A stretch of DNA of 64,000 bases from Anarhynchus alexandrinus. Taxonomy: Eukaryota; Chordata; Aves; Charadriiformes; Charadriidae. The stretch is from positions 1,430,160 through 1,494,159 of the forward strand of contig VUYV01000125.1 of the NCBI GenBank assembly GCA_008711295.1, read 5' to 3'. The position numbers were made by a program, and so were the translations under genes. Below are positions 44,740 through 55,817 of the stretch, one piece after another (within the stretch, counting starts at the first letter, position 1; the number at the start of each line of letters is the position of its first letter). Below the pieces are notes generated by a model. That model was not told the origin of the DNA. It searched no databases and saw only the letters and a program-made list of their open reading frames with translations.

Positions 44740-44761
44740 GGGGCGGCGGGCGGGCGGGGGG
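44740..44761 (+). other. G-quadruplex-prone cluster
   Basis: Runs of 4, 3, 3 and 6 G separated by loops of 4, 1 and 1 bases lie eight bases after the TMEM167A exon 1 donor, on the non-template strand. The spacing satisfies the usual quadruplex pattern. Confidence 0.7.
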
Positions 44762-45562
44762 CGCCTGCTCCGCTCCGGGGTCGCCCCGGCCCCGGCCTTT
44801 CTTCCCCCCCTCCCGCCGGCACTGCCGGCTTCCCGGCTGACCGCGTCCCTGCCTGAGCGACGCTTCCCGGGCCCGCTGGCGCACCCGAGGCCCCTCACAT
44901 CCCATCCGGGCCGGGCCTTAGAACTCCCTTCAGAGGCCGAGGCCTTCGCCCCGCCGCGGGGTAGCGAGCCCGCGGGAACGGAGCCGTCGCAGTCCCACCG
45001 GAAAGCTTCGATTGGCCTGGCAGTAACGCTGACCGGTCGTGTCTGCGTCCCCTTGGTCCCTTTCCCGCCCCCAGCCTGGCACGTTTTCTGTCTGTACCGG
45101 CCTAGCCCAGGTTTTCCGTGGGGCAGCAGTCCTTGCGCTGGCATGTGGTGTATTATCTGTCAGGATGATATTTCTGTCTCTTCTGACTTTCCGATTTAAT
45201 GGATATGTTTTTGACATCTTGCTTCTTGAGCAGTGAGCTGAATCCTGACATTGACTGCTGTTCTCCTTTTTCAGGAAAAGCGTCAGACACCTAGGTCCAA
45301 TTGCTAGTGAAAAGCGTGAATGATGTATATAGAGTTGACCTAGAGGCTTATTGGTATAGCTATTTATGTTTTCTGTGGTTTCTGCCTTTTTTTTTTTTTC
45401 ATTCTATGTACAGAGAATATAAATGAGGGATTTGTATTTGGGTTAGAGTTCAAGCTGTGCTATGAAACAATCCTTCTCAACTAAGGCAAAGATCTTTTTA
45501 TGAGCAGTGGAGATCAATGATTTTAAAATTAAAAGGAAAAACAAAGAAATAGCTAAGAGAAA

Positions 45563-45611
45563 GAAAGGTTTTCCTGTACAATGAAAGGTTTTCCTGTACA
45601 ATTAAAGGTTT
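45563..45611. repeat. 20-bp tandem duplication
   Basis: GAAAGGTTTTCCTGTACAAT occurs at 45563-45582 and again, identical, at 45583-45602, followed by a partial third copy (AAAGGTTT). Confidence 0.93.
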
Positions 45612-45666
45612 GTATGTAATTTTGACACAGAATTATTTTAAGAGAAGCGTTTTCAAAGTTTTTTTA

Positions 45667-45795
45667 GTCTCACAGAATGGTTTGGGTTGGAAGGGGCCTT
45701 TAAAGATCACGTAGTCCACCCCCTCTGCCATGGGCAGGGACATCTTCCACTAGATCAGGTTGCTCAAAGCCCTGTCCAGCTGATCTTGACAGGTT
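45667..45795 (-). mobile_element. CR1 LINE, short truncated 3' fragment
   Basis: Plus strand reads ACAGAATGGTTTGGGTTGGA, then GCCATGGGCAGGGACATCTT and GTTGCTCAAAGCCCTGTCCA, the 3' end of an avian CR1 in minus orientation. It stops abruptly near 45795. It lies in TMEM167A intron 1, antisense to that gene. Confidence 0.9.
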
Positions 45796-46220
45796 ATTCA
45801 TCACTGGTGGTATATACTGCACAACTTCTACTGCATCTTTTTGTACTTCCCACATATTTATTAGAAGATTAATATATCTTGAACTTCCTTATGGTTCAAA
45901 TCAGAAAAAGTTCCTAGGCTCCAGATCTTGTCACCGACAGGAAATTGCTGGAAGTTGCTCACCTGAGCATTCCTTGGCAGATCTTTTAGATGAACCTGTT
46001 GTAATCTGTGGCTTCAAGCACTGAACAAAGGGTTTTTATGATAAGAAGTGTAAATTATCTCAGAAGATCTAAAATGCACATACAGAAAACGAGACAAAAG
46101 AGAAGTGAATATCTCACCTCTAATCAGTGCCTTGAAAAGGTAAATGCTATAAAAGTACATCACCTTGCTGTTCTTCATAGTACTTAAAAGGATTTGAGAT
46201 TATAGAAAAAGAAGCAAGAG

Positions 46221-46320
46221 AATCTTGATGAACAGTGAGCCATTTATGTTGCTCAGTTTAGCACTTAGATAACCTTGATGATCAGTGAGCCATTTATGTT
46301 GCTCAGTTTAGCACTTAGAT
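46221..46320. repeat. 50-bp tandem duplication
   Basis: Two adjacent 50-base units (46221-46270 and 46271-46320) differ at only two positions (T/C at unit base 3, A/T at unit base 12). The shared core includes AGTGAGCCATTTATGTTGCT. It is a young local duplication in TMEM167A intron 1. Confidence 0.95.
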
Positions 46321-49300
46321 ATGACACTAATGTTTAGTAAAAAGATTATGACAAGCGTACAAGGTCTGGTGAGAATTTTTTTGTCTGCTTGTCCATGTTG
46401 TTTGTTAGAGGTTACTCTCTATGCTTCGAGGAACCTGAAGTAAGATAAGCAGAGGTGCTACCTCTGGTGTGATGGCTCTTTCTAAAAAAAATGTTGTCTT
46501 GTGGCATTAGCAGTCATGAGCTGTAATTAATGACAGTTTCTTTTGAGCTCACACTTGACTGTGAGATAGGAAACAGCCGCTCTCTCTGTGTATTGTCAAA
46601 TGGAAGAGAGTAGAGCTACACCTCCAGTTAGTTCTCTTACTCCAGATTAAATGAGCTGCAACTGTGGCATGCCAGTAGCTCTGTGAACAGCATAATTTTT
46701 GAAGCATAATTTACAAAGGACTTTATCCCTTGGAACTTTCCATAGCATTGTCTCCTGGACTTCCTTATCACGTCCTTACTAAGCAAGTCGAAACTTGTGC
46801 TGGGTGAATGGCCAGCTGCTGCCAAATGGAATATATTTAAGTGGGCTTCTACCTGTCTTTTCCTTCCTGTGCTTTCACGCACAACTCATGTTTATTTTTT
46901 TCCTTTTTGCTGCCAGTGGGTAGGAAGAAAAAGTACTATTTTAACTTAAACCAACTTTAAAAGCGGGTAGAAGCTGCTCAATGGATTAAAAAATTACTGG
47001 AAACAGAAGGCATGCAGTATAATGACACATCTGCTTAATTTATTTAGAAGCAGAATATGTATTGTTTCCTGACTTTCACAAATCATTGTGTCAGTTTATC
47101 CTGTCAACTTTTGAAATTTTGTATCTGAAAACTCAACAAAACTTTTCCAAGCGGAGTTGAAATATTTGCCACACACATATGGTGTGATGGGATGGAAAGA
47201 GGGAAGAAGCCTAAAGTAACATTAAAATTAATGATGAGCTTCTCATCTGTTGAAGGGTGGTCTTCACTTTCCTTTGTAGCAAAAATGTGCAATTGCAGCC
47301 AATCTGAGTACATGTGAAAAAAAACATTAGTAGATATGTTTTGTGTCTGTAATTGCTATTTGTTGATGAAGAAAACGAAGAATTGCAGAAAATTTTACAA
47401 AGTGGCTTCTTTCCCTTCACCCTCTGGTTAGGAGTGACCTTGAGCCCCACATTTCTGCCAAAAAATTGATTTGGGAACTTATCATAAGGACAAACATTTC
47501 TGTTACAGTCTTAGAATGGTGTTTATAGAAGGAAGGGGAATTGCTCATATAACCAATTGTAAAAACGCTCCTTAGTAAATACTGATCCAAACCAAGCTTC
47601 CAAAAAACATACCAGGATCTGAGACACTGTTCTGCCAAAGGTTCTTTCAGGGTTCTTCAAGTACAAAGTTTTGTGTTTGGCTTGTTCAGAATTACAAGGA
47701 GGAATCAATCCTGATTGAAATTTGCCAATAGCTTTGTTTTTATCATGGCCTAAAGGTAAATAGGATTAAAAACATCTCCTAGTTCATCTTACAGTCTTAA
47801 GGTTTCTTTCTGGTGTGAATTTATTTTGGAATAATGATGGACAACTTTTTGCATGTCAGTATAATAATGCTATCAGGCATTGAATTTTTTAAATAAGAAG
47901 CAATTCAAATTTCAGGCAGTTACAGCTGCTACAACAAATTTTTCATCTGCTAAGGCCGCTGCTACCCAGCTAATGTGGTTTTGCTGGGAATCTGAGGACT
48001 TTACCCTTACGGCAAAGCTATAATGTGAGAAGATGCTAGGACCTCCTTTACCACCAATCGTGCAACAACTGACTCGTGTCCCTGCACTTGATACTTGTTG
48101 GACCCCCATGACAGCTCTGGCATGCCTCTAGCAGTAGGAGCAAACACTGCTAATTGAGGAGAAAACAAGAAGGATCTGCTCTTTGTGTACCTTTCCTCCC
48201 ATCAGAATAACAAGCTAATCAAAGAACTAAAAAGGAGAGAGAAAGGGAGAAATAGGAGACGTGGTGTGGCTAGGTAGGGACAGCTAAGTATGTTGTTTAC
48301 TACACTAGTATTGATACTTAATGAATCTCATACTGTCTGTAACTGCACTTGTGAATAGTAATGTTACTGCGCAGTAGACATGTTATAAGTTACTACTTGA
48401 AGTGTTCAGTATAGATACTACTGTGTCACTTTACAAGAAGATGTGAAAATATATCATCAATATTTTGCTTCTGTGATTATAGAACAGAGGAAGTTATTTC
48501 TTCTGCCATTGTAAGATGCATCTCTTGATCTGATTTGGGAAGAGTTGGGTGCAATGAACATACTTTTACAAATTTTGCCAGATACCTGAACAGTCCAGGA
48601 ATGACACCAGTTGTCAGAAACCATTTCTTTGCTGACTGCTGAGCAATTCTTACTAAACATTTTTGGCATTCTGTCTACTACTATTAAACATCTTAATTTT
48701 ATTCAGTAATAGCATGAGAAGTGGGGTTCACATGTTTCTGCGGACCATTTGAAATTAATAATGGCTGATTATACATTGTAGATTTTCCACTCATGATCCA
48801 AACTCTTAAGTTGAACAAAAAAGGAAGTTACCATAAGATAATCAATGTCACAATTTAATTTTTTTGATTGGCTGCAGCAGTATCACCAATCATGTGACAA
48901 CAATCACATCCACTGTAATAGCATAGTAATGCTGAACCTGCTAGCTGCTTACACCAAAAGTTCAGTTTTGAAACTGTTGTTTAGGTATTGGCGCAAAGAA
49001 GAAGGAATTCAAGTAAGCATGGAATAGCAACATCGTCACCTTGAAGTGTCAATTCAGTGTTGGTCTGTGGATTTGAACTGCAGTAAAAAAATTAAATGGG
49101 TTAAAGTCAAGAGAGCTTTTGTAGGAGAGGACAACTGTTTCCATCTGTTAACTCGTCGTCTAATTGTTTAAAGAGATTGGTTATGTTTTCAACAGATGTA
49201 TTAGTCTTCAGTTGACTGAAAAGCATATGTGTTAGTTCCTATGTGCTGTACTTGCCATTTCAGTTAGACAACATACTTCTTCAAGTGTCTAGGGGAAAGA

Positions 49301-49981
49301 TTCCCTATTACTCTAATCAAGCCTTAGCCTAAGTTTTATAAATGCAAAAATACATATTTAGACAGAACTCAGAATATTTTAGAGAGAAATGTGAATGAGT
49401 TAAATTTTGTAATTAAATTTGTTGGAAACTAAATACTGGGGTGAATGTGCAGTAAACTTAAAGTAAAAAACCCTATTCATGTTAGAGCAACTAGTAACTG
49501 CTAGCTGGACGGTATTTGGATACTTATTAAGCACAAACGAGTTTTGTCTAAACACCTCTTGTTCAGTTCTTCAGTGTAGTTTTGCCAATAATCACGTCAA
49601 ACTTAAATGATTTGCAAGTTTTGTATTTTTCTTAGCATGCCTCTTTTACAAATGCTTATTTTCCATTCATTTTTAGCAGATTACACTTGGCAGCAGTGGG
49701 AAAACAAATTATTTCAGAACAGGTTGGAAAATAATATAATTTTGTGCATGTTTTAATTTTTAGCAATTGCTTTGACCTTCAGGTTGGGAGTAGTCCTATA
49801 TGTTTTCTTTCCTATTATTTTTTTCAATATTTTGTTCCTAAAAATTGGATTTAGACTGGGGAAATAAGAATTGCAATACCTTATGGAAACCCTAGATAAT
49901 AAGCATTTTCTCTTCCAGCTTTTTAAGAACCTCTTCATTAAAATTTCATAGATTGATTTCACTTTTCTGTGATGGGATTTG

Positions 49982-50011
49982 AAGCCTACATTACTATTCT
50001 AATGTAGGCTT
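49982..50011. repeat. Perfect 12-bp inverted repeat (hairpin)
   Basis: AAGCCTACATTA (49982-49993) and TAATGTAGGCTT (50000-50011) are exact reverse complements around a six-base loop. It lies in TMEM167A intron 1 and no gene-like context surrounds it. Confidence 0.85.
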
Positions 50012-53000
50012 TTACATTTTTATCAGCTCTTGCTTAACCACAGTTTAACTACAGTGTAAGCTCTTGCTCACATTTTAATATGAGAAAGGCAGCTAAATGA
50101 TCAGATATCAGCATTTGTTTCTTTGGTTCCAGAGAACATAATCATCCATCAATTTTATAGTAGTGAGGAGGAAAAAAGAAAATAAAACTCTTCTAGAAAG
50201 ACTGTATATACTGCAGCATATTACACAAGTGCAGTTATCATTTTGTCAGAATATTCCGATAATTTATCTATGTTTGCCCACATAAATTGATTATTAGAAT
50301 AGTAACGGTGGGGCAAAGTTTAACAACTTGCTGGCACTATGATGGCCTCTCTTTTTATAGTACACACAGATGAAATCATGGCCACGCTGCAATCAGAGAT
50401 AGAGTAATCATTTTGTAAATACTGAAAGTCTAGGGAAGATTAAGCTTTGGTTTCAGTGTTAAGTCTGTTGAGATAAACTGGGAGAGTTTTTGTTTTGGGC
50501 TTTCTACCAACCCAGGGGGACAACAGTATGGGGTTTATGTTCTCATCCTGCATGGGTTTTTTTTCCCCTAGAAAAATATCAACTGTTTTATTTAAGTGAA
50601 AGTATGTGAGGCAACGGGAAATCCAGCAGGTCCTTCTATGACACATGTAGTTGCAACAAAACTTATGATGTAATTTATTATAGTGCTACCCAAGGGTTGC
50701 ATCATTAAGTGGTTCATAATTCTGTGGTGCTGTCTGCAAAGACATGGAACATAATAGTATCAGAGAATGTAGGAGTGATGGAGCAAATAAGAAGTACAGA
50801 GGTAGATACAGTACGAAGTCTTGACTCTGGCTGTTTTCACTGTAGAAAAAAGTTTAGGATCTGTTAGGTTATGATCTTAGGATCATAGCCATCTGTTATG
50901 GCTATGTGCTGAGGCTGAATACACATTTGTCAGTGGTCACTAAAAATTAGTCAATCATCTGATTGCACCCTTCCTTTCAGCACATTGAATTAAATGCTCT
51001 TATAAAGTGCAAGAGTTGTTGATAACCAGAACTCTGAGCTGCCTCTTTCTATTTTTTTCCTTCTTCCCAAGTGTAGTAAACTTAATGCTGACTAAATTGC
51101 AGGAGTGCCATTGTCTATAATGAGGTTGACAGGGGCTGCTCATCAGGATTCCCTTTGTCAGACACACTGGAAGTTTTTCACTCTAAATCAACACTTACTA
51201 AAGTATATTAAACACTTAAATTGCCACGTACTATTCCATAGGTTACTTTTTACTCCATCAGCAAGCTTCTTCCCCCTCTCCTCACCCCAGAAAAAGGAGC
51301 TGGTGCACCATGCCCTGCTCCTGTGTTTTAGCAGACTCACGGACGGCGTCTACCAGAGGCAACTGGAGACTGTTCCTTTCCTTCTAACTCCCTGTTTTGC
51401 CCCAGTGGCCCCTGTGCTGACAGCTACGCTGTTCAGATGCAGACTCACATAGGAATATGTTCAGATGTCTCTAGCTGTAACGTTTGTCCTCTAACGACCA
51501 TTTAATTGCATGAGGATTTCTAATACATGCCACCACTGCTAATGTGAACATAGGAAAACTTTCAAGAGTATTCATTCTCTATTTCTATGGTGTGTTACAT
51601 GGAATTATTTTTACTAAGATACGATATAATCAGGGAAATAATATTAAGGCTTTTTTGTAAGGTCTAATTTTGGGAAGGATTAAAGAGCCTTTGGGCACGT
51701 AGCTCTCAAAGCTAAAATCCATGGTCTTAGATTTCTAAAGACTTACGAAAAAACTTGCTCTTACAAGTTCTGCTGAATACAATACCTCATTAGTGCTGCA
51801 GGTGATGTGATAGTGCTCCACAACTACCTGGAGACAGCACACAGGAGAGGGAGGGGGGGGAAAAGGTGTAATTACTTAAGTAACACAGAATTTAACTACT
51901 AAGGTGTTTCCACCATATCAGAAATGTGCCAAATGCAGATGTAGAAAATTTCAGCATGTATAATTAAAGCCACAGCTTGCACTGTCTAAAACAAGAATGA
52001 AATAACCAGTGTTGATTCTTTCCTGCATTTGCAGTCTAAGCCTTAGGAAGCTAGTTGTCTTTTCACCAGCGTGTGGACACAGTTTAAAAGATAGTGTAAA
52101 ATTCTCCATGTGCTGAAATTTCTTTACAATGGTAATGAGGCTCACAGGTCTACGTTAAGCTAGTCAACACGTTTGAAAAATTCCGGTTAATTACTTTTGG
52201 ATCAGAGGGACCCAGTTTAACCAAATGAACTGCAACCCGCCTACATTACGACATTTTCGAAGTAGCTTGGTATGTGGACGCAGTATTTTCTGAAAGGATT
52301 CCGAGTAATGTGTGACTCTTGCAGCAGCTTTTAATTACATCAGTTCAAGCAGCTGGATGTAAATTGCCCTTTTCTGTAAATTCAGCTGGGCCATAAGAAT
52401 TACTTCAGATGTGAAATGTGAAGCCTTCTACTTCAGAAATAAATTTTCATTTCCAGTCTAAAAATTGTAAACAAATTTTAAAATATGCGTGTCTGTCCTT
52501 TTTGAGTGACTGTATAGATAAATATGTAACTCAGAGCACATTTCCATGGAATGATGTCTGTAATTACAGCGATGCCCTACGCAGCATATCTGGAGAAACA
52601 CGTGAAGAGCCCAACAAAGAACAATTATATACTGCTCTTATTGATTGACTAATAACACATTTCATGAGTATACATTTACAATCCCTGCTTAAGAGGAAGC
52701 AAGTGTGCCCTTCTGCCATTTTCGTATGTCGAAGTACCCGATACCGCCAGCCCCCTTGGGAAGCAGCTGCGGGAGAAAGCTCGCAGGAATTCATGGGAAC
52801 CGAGTGCTGGCAGGCACTGTGCTGTGAGATGTTGAGAGCAGCTGTCTCTCCCGGAGGACTGATCGAATTAATCAGTTGATAGGCAGTATCTGGCTTTGCT
52901 GAGAGGCAGCCACTCCTGGATCCGGCCCCGTCGCGTTCCTAGACCCGCAGGAGCCAGGAGACGCTGTCTCTTGTACGTCCTAAGAGTTGTCTCTGTGGGG

Positions 53001-55707
53001 GAATTAAAGGGTTTCCTGGTTTCTGAAGTTGGCAAAAGTTTGTGCCTACTACAAAGGCAAGAGTCTACTGATAATGGTGGGCAGCGTTTTGGCCTTTGTG
53101 AATAATCCATCTGTTATTTGTGACACGGAAATGATGACTCAGCTAGCTAAGCTAAAATAGTAAACTAAAACATGATTTAGTATGTGCAGGTGGCCTCACC
53201 TTGAGGGCCTGAGGGGTGGTTTTGGGTCTTGGATCCCTGCTCCACTGTCGTGTCCCCTCTCCATGTTCTCGCTCATTGCACAAACCTTCCTGCATGTCAG
53301 CTGCTGCATGTAGTTCCTATTTACTCTCTATCTTTCTCCACTGCCTACATTCTCTCTGCATCCTAATAATCACATTTTCACCCTCTCCGTTTTTTGTCTC
53401 TCAGGCTTGTCGTCATAGAATAGGCATGAGGAATGAGGGAACTGGTATGGGAATTTTGGTCCTGCAGAAGAGTGGCTGATGGCAAGAAGGCTCCTACATC
53501 TGGCAGGAGTAAAGGGGAGAGTAGGGCACCCACCCCAATGGCTAACGCCACCTGTGAGGGCATGCCTTCTAGGATGCTGAAATCTCTCATACGGGCTGCA
53601 GAGGCAGAGTTGTTCAGTTGCTCATTGAGCCTCTCAATGCTGTTCCTTCTTAACAGGTGACTCCCCACCCACGGGTGGCCCGTTGGACCCCATTAACTTA
53701 GACATTTAACTTAGTTTATCTAGCCCTGCTTAATGTGTGTATTCAGGCTGGCAGTTGTATGCATGTTCCAGTATTGCTTCTTATGATTCGTGGAGACTTC
53801 TATGTAAGCTAAGGCTTGGGGTTTTTTTGTTAAGAGGTTTTAGATCTCAGGATCAGAAGGGTTGTGGATGTTCCAATGGCTTTGCTTCTACTAGAGCTTC
53901 TTGTTTTCCTCTCTTAATTTGCTTTTAGTGCAACACTGAACTGAAATATTGTACTTTCCTTTTGTAATTCTCCTTAACTATTTAGAGAAGTTTGATTATC
54001 GGAGGTTCAAAACATTAGAGTTTTGAGACATAGGAAGAAAGTGCACATAGATTAACAGAGATGTGCCTCAGGCTATGGAAATGGGAGCTCTGATGTGCTC
54101 TTAAATCCCACTGAGTTGTGCTTGAAGGAGGAAACTGCAATGTAATATCCCTTCATAAGTGCTAAGTATTTACACTTAATTAAACACTACTACTCAGCCT
54201 TCTGGGTTGAGCAGTATGAAAATATACGAGATATTTAGACACAAATTTGTCAGAACTACAGAACAAAGGGTGAATTCATTGTATTTGCTTTGCCATTTTT
54301 TTGGAGTTCAGACTAAATAAGGTTTGCAAAGGAAGGTAGCTGAGCAAAGAGAAAATAAGGCTGTTTGAAGTAAGCAATTACCTAGTATACTACCTGGTGC
54401 TGTTAAGTTGGCCAAAATGTCAGTTGAGACGTGCTAAGTTAAAAAAAAATAAACAAAACAATAACACTGCAGCTTCATGCAGCTGGATTATTTTCACCTT
54501 ATAAGAAGAATCTAAGTCTCAAATTCGGGACTAATTATTAGAAGCTACAGATCACAAGGACTAGCAGGCAAATATTTCTACTAAAAATTCCAGTGAACCT
54601 ATTGGAGAAAAAAAAATTAAAATGTTGCTAGTGCATTATTTATTGGAATGGTGATGGGGTACTTGATGGAAATCAGCATCAGCCATCTTCCAGATTTTGT
54701 GCTTGGTTATGGAGGTACAGCTGTCCTTACATGATTACCTTCTCTCCTCCCATAATGTTTATACTTTTGGAAAAGAGTGCTTCACATAAGCAGTGATAGT
54801 TGCTTCTAAGTTAATGATTAAAGAACATGTTCACCACGCAAGACTCTGACTTTAATTTAAAAAAAAAACAAAACTTGCTTGTAAGGTGCACTTAACTGCA
54901 TTGTACTGATATTTTATACTTTAGCAAATAGTCAGATATTGTAGCAGTTTCTCAAGTATTGTTTCTTCTTACTGCCACTAGGCAGATTAGTTTGCCTATC
55001 AAACTATAGATTTTTACTTCTCCTTCCTAAGGCAATTCCTTCATTTGTTCTGCGTTTTCCATAATTAGCACTTCTAAAAAATGTATTTATAGTAAAGATG
55101 TTTTTGAATTTAAAATCAAAAGGTGATTTGAAAGTCAAATTAATCAATTTCCTTTTTGTAGATCACGTGGGTTTAATTGTATATATTTCTACAAATCTGT
55201 TGGATTTTAGGTGTAGTCTTCATAAAGCAGTATATTAACAATCCTCCTACATATTTCTTGTTATTCACTGTCTTGGCTGCTCCTGGTTTAGTTGTCAAAT
55301 ACTCTTCACCTGCACCTTCACCACCACTGCCATATTCTATTGATGCAAACCACAGTTACACTTATTCTTGGCTGAGAGGGAACATCCGTATTCTGTAATT
55401 CTTAGCCTGCTGCTAGTGGGTTTCCACAATCTGGCTTTGGAACAGGTGCCTGGGAGAAAAACTGTAAGGTTACCATTTAGCTTGCTATTTCTTTACCCTT
55501 CTTGGGATGGATTGAGATGGAAAAACTCAGTTCTTCCACCATTGTGTGCAATGGGCTGTTAAAAGTTTCTGGCTCACTGGCATTGTAGGTTTCGTTTTTG
55601 TTTTTAATGGGTGTTGACTAGGGGATTGCTTATTTTCTCCAGCTTATGCAGTGAGGGAAGTTTTAACTGCAAAGAAGTAATTTTTCTTTTCTGATTTTCC
55701 TCCATAG

Positions 55708-55817
55708 TCTGCCATCTTCAACTTTCAGAGTCTACTGACTGTAATCTTGCTGCTCATCTGTACCTGTGCCTATATCAGATCCTTGGCTCCCAGCTTACTG
55801 GACAAAAATAAAACTGG
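55708..55817 (+). CDS. TMEM167A: TMEM167A coding exon 2 (residues 2-37 plus)
   Basis: The acceptor is TTTTCCTCCATAG before 55708 and the donor is GTATGT at 55818. The exon encodes 36 codons and two bases of a glycine codon. It reads [10 protein letters not shown], then a hydrophobic membrane segment around residues 10-22 ([12 protein letters not shown]), then [14 protein letters not shown]. Compared with human Kish-A the only difference I note is K for R at residue 34. Length and exon boundary agree with the family. Confidence 0.96.

Larger units (their letters stand above)
44732..55707 (+). other. TMEM167A: TMEM167A intron 1
   Basis: An 11-kb intron that begins inside the CpG island and separates the start codon from the rest of the reading frame. 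It contains G-run clusters at its 5' end, a truncated minus-oriented CR1 near 45667-45795, a 20-bp tandem duplication at 45563-45602, a 50-bp tandem duplication at 46221-46320, a perfect 12-bp hairpin at 49982-50011, and a second, smaller CpG-rich patch at about 52725-52990. No other gene was recognised. Confidence 0.85.
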
